Positions 1 to 9,542 of a stretch of 64,000 nucleotides of DNA are shown here, piece after piece; the first letter of the stretch is position 1, and each line of letters begins with the position of its first letter. The position numbers and the translations under genes are program-made. This stretch comes from Acidobacteriota bacterium (GTDB lineage: Bacteria; Acidobacteriota; Terriglobia; Acidiferrales; UBA7541), in contig JABCYZ010000013.1 in assembly GCA_013289955.1 (NCBI GenBank), positions 1 to 64,000 on the forward strand, given 5' to 3'. The notes under the pieces were generated by a model. That model was given only the letters and a program-made list of their open reading frames with translations, was not told the DNA's origin and searched no databases.

Positions 1-734
1 CCGAAGACAAACTGGGTACACTCTGTGCTCATAAGGCTGTTGCTCCTCCTTGGCAGGATTTCTTTCTAGACAAAAGAGTTATGCCATGAAGCAACAGCCT
101 TTTTCAATTTAGAATGAGAATTTCGGGTTAGGACCAATTCGAGCAAAAGGAAGTTTCTGGCGATGTAGAATCTCCGGTGCCTGTCTTTGGACATCCTACA
201 TTGTCAGAACCTAAGCAGAGAATGCCCGCCCGCTACAAGACCGTTCGAGGAAGAGCCTCACTGCACCACATGAGCTGGAGGCTTTCCAAACCGCCGGACT
301 AACCCATCGTTATCTGCGTGACCTTAAAGTGATGGAGAGACCCTGCGAGTATCGACTGTCGGATTCTCTGTCCGTTGGTCGAATTTAGCTGGACCTCTAT
401 ATATCCCCCAGAATCAACAGTTGCCGTTGTTCCAAGTTGTTCCCAACTTTTCTTCGTCCTTCGACACGCGGCTCCTAATGTGTTGAAATATCAGCAGCTT
501 ATTCGGGGGCGGTGCCCTTACGTCATGAAGTTCCGCAGATTACGAGTCCAAGCAAAATCTTGGCATCTTGTTGGTTTGCCTTGCCTTAGCACTGTCTTGT
601 CAGGTCAAGTTGCTGGCTGAGATGCGCCATAATTACCCCTTCGGCGTAACGGTTGGCCATTTCGAGACACTACCTCAACAGAACTTTCAGGCTCCCGGAC
701 TCCAGTCTTAATTTGATTTCTTGAGAGGTGCGGC
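1..734. other. Intergenic, no convincing gene
   Basis: I see no supportable gene here. A stretch at about 215-359 on the plus strand stays open for some 48 codons and looks weakly protein-like near its end, but it has no start signal and I cannot assign it. A long-loop inverted repeat near the left edge is listed separately. Confidence 0.5.
33..104. repeat. 12-bp perfect inverted repeat with 45-nt loop and T-run
   Basis: AAGGCTGTTGCT (33-44) pairs perfectly with AGCAACAGCCTT (90-101), and a TTTTT run follows at 100-104. The T-run suggests a terminator of a gene left of the window, but the 45-base loop is long for that. A small element with inverted ends is the alternative. Confidence 0.4.
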
Positions 735-3700
735 ATGATCCTCCGCGCATTCAATCCCGCGATTGGTCTGGCGCTGATGTTGACCCTGTTTCCCCAAGGT
801 GGGAGTGATCGGCGGGGGCCTCAGATTAATGAGAGGTTCCCGATCCGTAGCGGAAATGAACTTTCGCCGCCAATCGTTTCGGACGTGGGAGAATGCGCAA
901 AGGCAGTACACGTTTCGGGATTCTTGGCGCATGCACTTGTTCGGGTCTTTGTGAACGGAACGCAAGTGGCGGCGACGACTCCGGTTTTCGACGAAGAAGA
1001 CGTTGCCGTCTCACCAGCACTGAAATTAAACGACGCGGTGACCGCGACGCAGGAGGTGTTGGGCTTTACCAGCACGGCGACCGATCCGCCGATGGTTGTG
1101 GGACCCTATCCAGCGGCTCTGAACAAACCGACTGTCGATGAGCCTATCTATGCTTGTGGGCGAGTGGTGGATGTCGAAAATCTGAATCCAGGAACCGTGG
1201 TGGATGCGTTTGCCAATGCAAATAGCACTGCCATCGGACAGGAGAATGTCACAATCCCCTGGACGCCGGTGGTCACCTCAAGTCTGAACGCCGGGGACAA
1301 GATCACAGCGATTCAGACGGCATGTCCAAGCGATCCGCCGAATAAAAAAGTTAGTGCGCCTTCCGCCCCCAAAACCGTCTTGCCGGCGCCAAACCCTATG
1401 GTGCCGCCCACCGTGTGGAACTATCCGGCAGGCGCAGACACAATTGTGCTGGACGGCCTTTACATTGGCTCATCCGATCGGGTTCTGAACAACGGAACGG
1501 TTGTTGGCACGGGCCTATCGAATTCACCTGCCAACAAATTCTTCATCAATCCGACCGCAACTTCCAGTTCGAGCATTGCGGGAGAACAAAACCTGTGCTC
1601 ATCGAGCGGTCCTGGCGCACCAGTGAAACCTTCCTCGACTCTGGGAGCACCGGTGATCGTACCGCCGCTGTGCGAAGACCAACCCTACATTACTGTGGCC
1701 AACACCTACCCCAATTCCATCGTGGTACTTTTCCGCAATGGAGCGATTGCGGGTATGGCGGGAGGAGACCTGGGCAACATCACGATGGCGCTGGGAGGCG
1801 GAGCAAAGTGGGCGTTGGGCGACGAAGCGCAAGTTGTGCAGTACGTGGAAAACACTATCAGCCCGCGTTCGACACCAGCTTTTGCCAATTGCGCAAAGCA
1901 AAACGTGGTGACGCAACACAATGACAACAGCCGGTCCGGCGCAAACACTGCTGAAACGATTCTCACGCCAGCCAACGTAAATATTCTGACGTTTGGCCGG
2001 TTATTCACACGCCAAGTAGAAGGTGACGTTGTGGCGCAGCCTCTGTATGTGCGCTCGGTGCACACGACTTCAGCGGGCGTGAAGAATTTGTTTTTCGTTG
2101 CGACCTCGGAAAATCAGATTTACGCGTTCGACGCAGATGCTGCTCCTGGTTCGCCATCCGTTCCTGTCTGGAGAAAAGACCTCCGGGGAGAACTGTGCGG
2201 GGCCCGCCATCTTTGCGTCGATTTGGGCGGGGGGACGACCGATCCTCCCGGTTGCCAACCGGAAATCTGCAGCGAGACAAGAACAGGGTTCGTCGGCATT
2301 ACCAGCACACCGGTGATCGATGCAAGTACGCAAACGATGTACGTGGTGGCCAGGTGCACATCGCAGGCGGGAATGCCCGATGACGGAGCCGTCTACATTT
2401 TCGCCATCAACCTCGCGGATGGCAGTGACAGGATTCCGCGGAAGAAAATCGAGGCGACAGACCCCAACAACCAACAGGTCACTTTCGATCACCGCTGCCA
2501 GCGGAATCGTCCGGGACTGCTGCTATTGCAGGGAGTCGTCTACGTGGCGTTCGCGACATTCCAATGCGACGCGCCGTGCCCCAACAATGTGCCGTATCGA
2601 GGCTGGGTAATCGGCTATCGCGAATCCGACTTGGCACAGCAGGCGGTGTACGTGGTGAGCCCTAACGCCGGAGAAGCCGGAATTTGGCAAACCGGCAACG
2701 GCCTCGTGGGCGCTCCGGATGGTTCCATTTACTTTCAAACCGGCAATGGCCCGACCTCGGAATCGTTGCAGGACAGCTTCGTGAAACTCGTGCCAACAAA
2801 TAAACCAGGCGGACTTGCCCTGGGCGGACACTTCCAGCCGAACAATGCTTCAAACGCTCCGCCTGCATCCTGGGCGCAACCGGGACGGCGCGATTTAAGC
2901 GACGGAGATACCGATCTTGGGTCCGGCGGTCCGATGATCCTGCCGGAAGGACTATTGATCGGAGGGGGCAAGCAGGGCCGCTATTATGTGATGGACAGGG
3001 CAACCATGAATCTCACGCAAGACGCGGCACCGCTCTCTGCGAGCTTCGACGGTTTTCAAGCCTTCATCAACCAGTTTCACAATACGCCCACATTCGATTC
3101 GAGCGGGAATATCACGAACGCGTGCCCCGCGGCGGGCGGAGCTGCGGGATGCAACTGGGGCGCCAACGGCGGAACTTGTTACATCGATCCGAATCGTTAT
3201 GGCGACGGCGAACAGTGTGGCCCGAACATTCACGGCGGACCTGTCTACTGGCAGATGAGCAAAAACACGGGAATGATCTACAAGATGCCGGAAAAGGATT
3301 TTCTAAAAGGATTTCGCTACGACCTTACGACGAAGCATGTGGACGAAACGCCGCTCGTCGCCAGCGGCTCTTTTGCCAAACCACCACAGGACGGCATGCC
3401 CGGCGGGTTCAGCTCCATCTCCGCGAACGGAATGACAAATGGGATTGTGTGGACTTCTGTACCGAACGGAAACGGGCAAGGAAATCTTGTACCGAGCATT
3501 CTTGTGGCCCACGATGCCAAGACCTTGAACCAATTGTGGTCTGACAGCGACAACCTTACTTTCGCGAAATCCGTGCCGCCGACTATTGCGGACGGAAAAG
3601 TGTATCGGACGGTGCTGACAAGTTCGCTGAGCGGCTCGACTGTTTCCAGTGTGACGGGAGTCGTGGTCGTGTACGGCTTGTTGAGAGAGCGCCGTCCACG

Positions 3701-4220
3701 CCCGAAGCCATTCGTTTGTCTGCCTTGCTACACCATCAGCGAAAAATACGCGAATCTTGCGGGACCGATGGGATTCCTTGGCAGGCCGACTTCCGAGGAA
3801 ATGGAAGTGGGCGACAAGGAAGGCGGCAAGTATCGAAACTACAGCGGAGTGATAATCGGGCTGACTAGGACGATTGCTTCCATTGAAATGGCCGGGGATG
3901 CGCCGATCCCGACATGCTCGAATCCCAAGGGCAGAGCGACAAAAGTGGATTCGACAATCTACTGGAGCCGCGACACCAGCGCAGCGGTGGTGACGGGCAA
4001 GATTCGTGAACTTTATTTAAAGCTGGGCGGACCGAAGGGAAAGCTGGGTTACCCGCTGCAGGACGAGACGTTTTCTCCGGATCATTTCGGGAGAATGAGC
4101 ACGTTTCAACATGGAGAGATTCTTTGGGATCCCATGAAAGGAGCTCACGTTGTCTACAAGGAGCCTTCTGATCACGATCAGGCTGAAGACAACGGCCAGG
4201 TTCCGGAAAAACAGGAATGA
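735..4220 (+). CDS. Secreted PQQ-type beta-propeller protein with LGFP repeats
   Basis: A 1161-residue protein. ATG at 735 is preceded by GAGAGGTG. An N-terminal hydrophobic segment (about 5-20) looks like a signal peptide. Residues about 40-390 hold several Ig-like beta segments with recurring 'VNGT' and 'NNGT' turns. From about 390, after 'TQHNDNSRSGANT', a PQQ/BamB-like propeller with repeated 'VYVA', 'IYFQTGNG' and 'GKVYRT' strands runs to about 980. The C-terminus carries two LGFP-like repeats, 'GPMGFLGRPTSEE' and 'GPKGKLGYPLQDE'. LGFP repeats are known from cell-wall-associated actinobacterial proteins. An extracellular or periplasmic role in polymer binding or redox is an inference. 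No catalytic residues can be named. It stands alone, with no gene close by on the same strand. Confidence 0.8.
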   Translation: MILRAFNPAIGLALMLTLFPQGGSDRRGPQINERFPIRSGNELSPPIVSDVGECAKAVHVSGFLAHALVRVFVNGTQVAATTPVFDEEDVAVSPALKLNDAVTATQEVLGFTSTATDPPMVVGPYPAALNKPTVDEPIYACGRVVDVENLNPGTVVDAFANANSTAIGQENVTIPWTPVVTSSLNAGDKITAIQTACPSDPPNKKVSAPSAPKTVLPAPNPMVPPTVWNYPAGADTIVLDGLYIGSSDRVLNNGTVVGTGLSNSPANKFFINPTATSSSSIAGEQNLCSSSGPGAPVKPSSTLGAPVIVPPLCEDQPYITVANTYPNSIVVLFRNGAIAGMAGGDLGNITMALGGGAKWALGDEAQVVQYVENTISPRSTPAFANCAKQNVVTQHNDNSRSGANTAETILTPANVNILTFGRLFTRQVEGDVVAQPLYVRSVHTTSAGVKNLFFVATSENQIYAFDADAAPGSPSVPVWRKDLRGELCGARHLCVDLGGGTTDPPGCQPEICSETRTGFVGITSTPVIDASTQTMYVVARCTSQAGMPDDGAVYIFAINLADGSDRIPRKKIEATDPNNQQVTFDHRCQRNRPGLLLLQGVVYVAFATFQCDAPCPNNVPYRGWVIGYRESDLAQQAVYVVSPNAGEAGIWQTGNGLVGAPDGSIYFQTGNGPTSESLQDSFVKLVPTNKPGGLALGGHFQPNNASNAPPASWAQPGRRDLSDGDTDLGSGGPMILPEGLLIGGGKQGRYYVMDRATMNLTQDAAPLSASFDGFQAFINQFHNTPTFDSSGNITNACPAAGGAAGCNWGANGGTCYIDPNRYGDGEQCGPNIHGGPVYWQMSKNTGMIYKMPEKDFLKGFRYDLTTKHVDETPLVASGSFAKPPQDGMPGGFSSISANGMTNGIVWTSVPNGNGQGNLVPSILVAHDAKTLNQLWSDSDNLTFAKSVPPTIADGKVYRTVLTSSLSGSTVSSVTGVVVVYGLLRERRPRPKPFVCLPCYTISEKYANLAGPMGFLGRPTSEEMEVGDKEGGKYRNYSGVIIGLTRTIASIEMAGDAPIPTCSNPKGRATKVDSTIYWSRDTSAAVVTGKIRELYLKLGGPKGKLGYPLQDETFSPDHFGRMSTFQHGEILWDPMKGAHVVYKEPSDHDQAEDNGQVPEKQE

Positions 4221-4387
4221 CTATGATTCCATTCTGCCCTGTTCACACAACCCAATTTCGAACCCGGTGCGCGGGCGATTCGAAGCCTCGGGCGCAAGCG
4301 CAGAAAGTGACAAGATAAAGCGTCAGCTATGAAAACGCTTTCGGCTATTCTGCCGCGCACAATCAACAAAGCGATTGAGGAGATGGT

Positions 4388-4663
4388 CTAATAGGAGCGA
4401 GCAATAAAGAAAAGGTCATTAGAAGTCCTACTCCATCCATGGATGGATTCGGGCCTTATCAGACTTGGCGTACGACTCTCGACTCTGTCACTCATCTGGA
4501 GAGAATACCCGTTTGCCAGGTAAGAGGGGATATCGCGGTAATCGGTGACCGGAATATACGGGCCTTCCTTTCCCAGATGGACGTGGTATCGGTCGTCTTT
4601 GAATCGGTGCGGAAGCAAACGGGTTCCACGTTTTTTCCCGCGAGATACTGTAGCAAACAGCAT
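4388..4663 (-). CDS. Small hypothetical protein
   Basis: A 91-residue protein I do not recognise. The ATG at 4663 is preceded by a strong Shine-Dalgarno (GGGAGGAA, about 7 bases upstream), which is the main reason to list it. The middle ('YHVHLGKEGPYIPVTDYRD') has a natural protein composition, without signal peptide or membrane segment. The last 15 residues look less protein-like, so the 3' end may be altered. It lies in a gene-poor, decayed stretch, and a remnant of a longer gene is possible. Confidence 0.4.
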   Translation of the reverse strand: MLFATVSRGKKRGTRLLPHRFKDDRYHVHLGKEGPYIPVTDYRDIPSYLANGYSLQMSDRVESRTPSLIRPESIHGWSRTSNDLFFIARSY

Positions 4664-4862
4664 GGGTCATTCCTCCCAGAGGAGTAAATTCTCACCTATT
4701 CTACAAACGGGGAGGCCTTCGTGGTAAGTGGTGGGTCTGTGGAAAAATGTGAATCGTTTTTGCGCGGTTGTCTCATCAGCGAACCTAGTTTCCTGCCCGC
4801 GCTTCACGCCAAGCTGGCCGCCCGAAAACACACGAGAGTGATCCCCCATCTGGGTTACGCCG

Positions 4863-5075
4863 ATGCCTGTGCCTTCCGGAGCGGCACGATCAATTTTCTG
4901 TTACAACCGCCCAGTTGAATTGACTTTGTCTCAGCTTTACGGACTCAACCCGTACAACCCCGTGATTCTCTTACTAGCGGTGATTGTACTTGCAGTCTTC
5001 GGGTTGCTCGCCACTCTGGTTCCCGCTTTGCGGGCGAGCTCTATCTCGCCAGCGCGGGCCCTGCGAACCGAATGA
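4863..5075 (+). pseudogene. C-terminal remnant of an FtsX/MacB-type permease
   Basis: From about 4915 the frame encodes the last membrane helix and tail of an ABC permease: a hydrophobic stretch 'VILLLAVIVLAVFGLLATL' followed by 'VPALRASSISPARALRTE' and a stop. This 'PALRA...P..ALR.E' ending is characteristic of FtsX-domain permeases. Upstream sequence in this frame does not resemble a permease, so the gene is a 5'-truncated remnant of about 50 codons. Its ending differs from the three intact permeases in the window, so it comes from another paralogue. Confidence 0.65.
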
Positions 5076-5238
5076 GTTCCGTCGCTTTCTTCAGTATAGC
5101 GGCATGGCTCCACAGCTCTGGCTCCACCCTTAACCCGATTGGCCCCTCCCATAAAGCAGCCGCCCGCTTTGGAAGCAGCAGCCACTCGCTTCTGTGTGCC
5201 CCAAGAAAATAGGGCAAGAAAAAGGAGAAAATTCAGCT

Positions 5239-5355
5239 ATGTCTTGCGTCAACTCTATAACTCTCGCCGGGCTCGTTGGTTCTGACCCGGAGCAACGTCA
5301 AACGAAAGGCAACGGTTCGAAATTCACCGTGCTGTCGATCGCCACACAGCGTTAA
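5239..5355 (+). pseudogene. ssb: Truncated single-stranded DNA-binding protein (ssb) fragment
   Basis: ATG at 5239, with AAAGGAG upstream (5220-5226), opens a 38-codon frame starting 'MSCVNSITLAGLVGSDPEQ' and ending 'TVLSIATQR' at a TAA. This is the conserved N-terminus of SSB: first OB-fold strand, the 'G.DPE.R' motif, then 'F.V..IAT'. A full SSB has about 110-180 residues, and sequence after the stop does not continue the fold in any frame I checked. It is too short to function and is taken as a remnant next to the permease remnant. Confidence 0.7.
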
Positions 5356-5508
5356 TTTGCTCGGATTCGTACGCGCGGCATCAGAGAACATCCTGATGTC
5401 GTGTTCTCTTACAGGGAAGTACAGAATCAGTGACTGGTTCTTTACCTCTTAAGCAGTCTACAATCCGATGGTCGGGATGCCCTGGTGCGGTAGAGGCGGA
5501 GGCACTAA

Positions 5509-7938
5509 ATGGGAATGCTCTGGCAAGACATCCGTTATGGAATCCGCGTGCTGGCCAAGAGCCCTGGCTTCACAATCGTCGCCGTGCTCACCCTAGCCCT
5601 CGGCATTGGCGCCAACACTGCCATTTTCAGCGTGGTCAACGCAGTTCTTTTGCGCCCGCTCACGGTTCGCGACCCCGAACGCGTCGTCGTTTTACACGAT
5701 CAGCTGCCAACGTTGAACTTGCCACGGGCTAGCGTCTCGGCTACCCAGTTTCGTGAGTTCAGTCAGAGAGAAGACCTGTTCGAGTCTTCTGCGGCTTTGC
5801 TGCGGGCCGATCTCAATCTCACTGGCCGGGACCAGCCCCTGCGTCTCGAGGCCATGCAGGTAACTGCGAGCCTCTTCCGCGTGCTGCGCATCAATCCAAT
5901 CCTCGGCCGCACCTTTTCAGCAGCCGACGATACCTATGGGAGTTCGCATGTCGCAATGCTAAGCCATGATCTTTGGCAGAGATTATTCGGCGGCGATCGT
6001 AATGCAATCGGGAAGAGGTTGCATCCAACCGGCGGGACCTACCAATTGGTGGAAGGGAGCTTCGAAATAGTCGGTGTGATGCCGGAAAGCCTCGAACTGC
6101 TGTATCCCCATGTTGAGCTTTGGATACCAGCGGCATTCCCTCCGGAATCATTCTCGGAGGAGAATCGCTGGCAGTTGGCCTATGACATGATCTCGCGGCT
6201 TCGACCGGGCGTGACGCTTGCGCAGGCACGAGCAGGCATGGCAACCGAGGCTGCGCGTTTCAATGACAGCACATTCGCTAAGTTCGGAATGGAGGTGCGT
6301 CCCCTAGTCGATGAGCAGGTGGGCGACGCGCGCATGCCGCTCTACATCCTTTTGGGCGCGGTTGGACTGGTCTTGCTGATTGCCTGCGCCAACATCGCCG
6401 GTCTGCTCTTGGCACGAAACGGAGCGCGGGCGCGGGAGTTCGCCATCCGCGTTGCGATCGGCGCCGGGCGCGCGCGCATTGTTTCGCAACTCCTGACGGA
6501 GAGTCTGTTGCTCTCGATTGCCGGAGGGGCTCTGGGTCTGCTGCTGGCGCGGGCCGGTATCAACGTGTTGATTCGTATGGCCCCTCAGGATTTGCCTCAT
6601 GTCAACACGGTTCGGGTCGATCTGGGCGTTCTGGGCTTCGCGCTCGCGCTAACGCTCCTGGCAGGTATCCTGTTCGGCCTTATCCCTGCACTTCAATCAG
6701 CGCGGATTGACTTGGCTGAAACACTCAAGGAAGGCGGACGAGGGAGCGGGGCCGGTCGCGGAAAGCAAAGTCTGCGCCGCACGCTCGTGGTATCTGAAAT
6801 TGCGATTGCGCTCGTGTTGCTCGTATGTTCCGGCCTTCTATTGCGGAGTTTCGCGAAGCTCCTCGATGTGCACGCAGGATTTGATCCCAGCAACTTGCTA
6901 ACGATGAACGTGTCGCTTTCTCCTGCGAAGTACGGGGACAGCGGGCGTATGAAAGCATTTTCAGACGCAGTTGTCGATCGAGTTTCCAATCTCCCAGGAG
7001 TCACACACACTGCGTTTGCGAGCGGCGTTCCGTTTTCATCGTACGGCTACAACGTGATCTTCCAAATCCGGGACCGTCCCGCAGGGCCGCACGATCCGAC
7101 ACCACACGCCAACGATATGTACGTAACTCCCAGCTACTTCGAAACGATGCGGATTCCTTTAATTCGTGGGCGTCTTTTTGAACAGAAGGAAATGCGCTCG
7201 GGAAATGTCCTCGGTCCTGGAGCGGTGGTCGTCATTGACGAGGCCTTGGCAAAGCGTGTATGGCCGGGCCGCGACCCACTTGGTGCGGAAATCGGCTGGG
7301 AGGAAGGAAAGTGGGCCACAATCATTGGTATCGTGGGCGATGTCCACGATAGTGATCTGGCTGCTGAATCCAAGGGAATGTTCTATGTTCCGGGTTATGG
7401 CGGGACAACATTGGTTGTGCGCACCAAGTCAGACCCGCGGCCTCTCATCGGCGCGCTTCGGGAGCAGATTCGCGCGGTGGATGCTGAGCAACCCGTCTAC
7501 GACATCAGCACGATGAGCGAACTCGTGGCGGTCTCTCTCGCCCGCCGGCGATTCGCTGTAACTCTGCTTGCGCTCTTTGCGGCGTTGGCGCTGGTTCTCG
7601 CTTTCATTGGCCTCCATGGCGTGATCACCTATCTCGTGACACTACGAACCCACGAAATTGGCATCCGCCTGGCCCTCGGTGCCCAGCGCGCGGACGTGTT
7701 GCGCCTCATCCTCTCTCAGGGATTGTTAATGTCATTGGCAGGAGTTGCCATCGGCCTGGTTGCCGCTCTACTTGCCACACCATTGCTGGCGAGTCAACTG
7801 TTCGGCGTTCATCCGGCCGACACCCAGACTCTCGTTGCTGTAACTCTGCTTTTGATGGCGGTCGCTATGGTTGCAAGCTACCTTCCTGCGCGTCGCGCCA
7901 CGCGCGTAGACCCCATCGTCTCCCTTCGCCACGAATAG
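5509..7938 (+). CDS. ADOP-type ABC transporter permease (duplicated MacB/FtsX)
   Basis: An 809-residue inner-membrane permease. GGAGG at 5498-5502 supports ATG 5509. Two tandem units, each with a MacB-like periplasmic core and FtsX helices: helix 1 with 'LALGIGANTAIFSVVNAVLL' (about 26-48), periplasmic core to about 280, three helices with 'IACANIAGLLLA' (about 285-420), then the second unit with 'LLALFAALALVLAFIGLHGV' and a final 'PARRATRVDPIVSLRHE'. It lacks the roughly 80-residue cytoplasmic N-terminal domain of the other two copies, and no ATPase gene is adjacent. Known relatives are orphan permeases abundant in Acidobacteriota, with unknown substrate. No PadR gene precedes it. Confidence 0.9.
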   Translation: MGMLWQDIRYGIRVLAKSPGFTIVAVLTLALGIGANTAIFSVVNAVLLRPLTVRDPERVVVLHDQLPTLNLPRASVSATQFREFSQREDLFESSAALLRADLNLTGRDQPLRLEAMQVTASLFRVLRINPILGRTFSAADDTYGSSHVAMLSHDLWQRLFGGDRNAIGKRLHPTGGTYQLVEGSFEIVGVMPESLELLYPHVELWIPAAFPPESFSEENRWQLAYDMISRLRPGVTLAQARAGMATEAARFNDSTFAKFGMEVRPLVDEQVGDARMPLYILLGAVGLVLLIACANIAGLLLARNGARAREFAIRVAIGAGRARIVSQLLTESLLLSIAGGALGLLLARAGINVLIRMAPQDLPHVNTVRVDLGVLGFALALTLLAGILFGLIPALQSARIDLAETLKEGGRGSGAGRGKQSLRRTLVVSEIAIALVLLVCSGLLLRSFAKLLDVHAGFDPSNLLTMNVSLSPAKYGDSGRMKAFSDAVVDRVSNLPGVTHTAFASGVPFSSYGYNVIFQIRDRPAGPHDPTPHANDMYVTPSYFETMRIPLIRGRLFEQKEMRSGNVLGPGAVVVIDEALAKRVWPGRDPLGAEIGWEEGKWATIIGIVGDVHDSDLAAESKGMFYVPGYGGTTLVVRTKSDPRPLIGALREQIRAVDAEQPVYDISTMSELVAVSLARRRFAVTLLALFAALALVLAFIGLHGVITYLVTLRTHEIGIRLALGAQRADVLRLILSQGLLMSLAGVAIGLVAALLATPLLASQLFGVHPADTQTLVAVTLLLMAVAMVASYLPARRATRVDPIVSLRHE

Positions 7939-7950
7939 CGCGCAAGAATG

Positions 7951-8181
7951 CTACTCCCAAGTCGACAATTCGCTCACTGGAAGGGGTTCAAAAAACTCAG
8001 GCCCCACGCACAACTTTCCTTTCAATGAACCCGGCTGGCGTTTGCCCTTCACCTCGCCGATCGGAACGACTCGGGCTACGGGTTTTGAGCCACGTACGAT
8101 GATCACTTCCTCTCCTTCCGAAGCCTTTTCAATCAGCCTGGAAAGGTTTGTTTTCGCTTGATGGATCGTAAATATACTCAC
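7951..8181 (-). CDS. Orphan Phd/YefM-family antitoxin
   Basis: A 76-residue protein: 'IHQAKTNLSRLIEKASEGE', then 'VIIVRGSKPVARVVPI', the classic Phd/YefM DNA-binding fold, followed by a C-terminal toxin-binding tail 'EFFEPLPVSELSTWE'. The start is GTG at 8181 with AAGGAG upstream. Family members normally sit directly before a VapC/PIN or RelE toxin gene. Here only 12 bases separate its stop from the 3' end of the convergent permease, and nothing toxin-like lies upstream. The partner is therefore missing. It may be a solitary repressor, an anti-addiction gene, or half of a lost module. Confidence 0.85.
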   Translation of the reverse strand: MSIFTIHQAKTNLSRLIEKASEGEEVIIVRGSKPVARVVPIGEVKGKRQPGSLKGKLCVGPEFFEPLPVSELSTWE

Positions 8182-8398
8182 AGAGGGCTCCTTAGCTAAG
8201 ACATCTTGCTCACCTGAGAGCCTCAGCGCAACTCCTACAAGTCCTATGGGTTTCCCTCAACAACATCAGACGAGAAGAGATTTAATAGGGGAGATTCCAT
8301 CTGCGAAAAGGCTGCCACAAAATCACGAAGAAAAGTTCTAAAATCGTCTCCTTGGGCGCACCACTTTCTTTTTGAGTGGCCCGAGACAAAGGTTTAGT

Positions 8399-8474
<76 letters not shown>

Positions 8475-8600
8475 CACGAGTTCTAACGCATTGATTTTAT
8501 ATGAATTGGGAGACTTGTGTGGAAGATTTGAAAGCATTCGAATGAGTTAGCTTGAAGGGCAATCACGTCGTATATTATTGAAGCAGACTTGGAGGTAACC

Positions 8601-9366
8601 ATGATGCGCTATCGCGTTTCGTGGCTGGTTTTGCCAGTTGCGTTGTTCGTCGTTCTCGCCACCTTCCTTCCCGCCCAGGAACCTTTTGCTAACACGCGCC
8701 CTCCGGGGGAAGAATCCCGACGTGGCCGCAATGTCCGGCGTCGAAAACATGTATGTTCCGCCTACGCCAGGGCGGCCCTTCACGGGCAAATCGGTGGTGA
8801 CGTGGACGAGCAACGATGAGTCTTCGTCGCACTTAGCGTTTATGAGCATACTGGCGCGGGATTCATCTGGAAAACTCTACTTTGAAAGTCGGCGGAGGAT
8901 GACGGCATCGGGTGAAACTCAACCCAGGTGGAACTTCATCCTTATTGATCCGAAGGAAGAGACGCGAACGACGTGTTACGTCGCGACGAAAACCTGCAGG
9001 ATCAACGCGATTCTGCGCGCCGTCTATGCGAAATCTGAGGCCGCGGAGGATGCTCCACGGGCGTCAATAATGGAATCGGTAAGCCTAGGGACGATCGTGA
9101 TTGATGCGCTCACAGTTGAAGGGACGCGAGAGACCACATCGGTTGCGGCAGGAGCTAACGGGAATTCGAAGGCGCTGGTTATCACGAGAGAGTTGTGGCA
9201 TTCGCCCGAGCTGGATTTGGATGTGGTGATCAAGAAGGCTGACCCGCGCTCCGGAAATTTTGTGCGGAAGATCGAGATAGTTTCTCGCAACGAGCCGGAT
9301 CCTGAATATTTCACGATCCCGAGAGATTACACGTTTTTGGACAACCGACCGACGGAAAAGAAATAG
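8601..9366 (+). pseudogene. Secreted hypothetical protein, single-base frameshift
   Basis: ATG 8601 with GGAGGT upstream begins a clear signal peptide (residues 1-30, hydrophobic, ending near 'LPAQEPFA'). The mature part continues in another frame ('KNPDVAAMSGVENMYVPP' onward) to the stop at 9366. The two join perfectly if one G is removed from the run of five at 8705-8709, giving about 255 residues. The mature domain is rich in beta strands, with no motif I can name; 'PGRPFTGKSVVTWT' suggests a conserved acidobacterial secreted family. Either the gene is frameshifted or the G-run was miscalled. Confidence 0.7.
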
Positions 9367-9464
9367 AGTTGCGCGGTGTCCGCCTACCCCAGAAGGCAAG
9401 GGAGAGCAGGGAGCGATGTACCCCATGACTCGGCTTCTTCTCTCAAGCGATCTGGGCGCGCTTC

Positions 9465-9497
9465 CACGTTTCCGATTACCCGACCAATCGGGACTTA
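9465..9497. repeat. Family A dispersed palindrome, full copy
   Basis: CACGTTTCCGATTACC followed by CGACCAATCGGGACTTA. The TCCGATT and AATCGGGA halves pair. It ends 45 bases before the Imm50-like start. Confidence 0.7.
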
Positions 9498-9542
9498 GGC
9501 AATGCCGCCCACTATTTCTATAATGAGGGGCGAGGTGAAATC

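Noticed and set aside
375..620. 81-codon frame near the left edge
   Set aside because: No Shine-Dalgarno, no promoter, odd composition and no recognisable motif.
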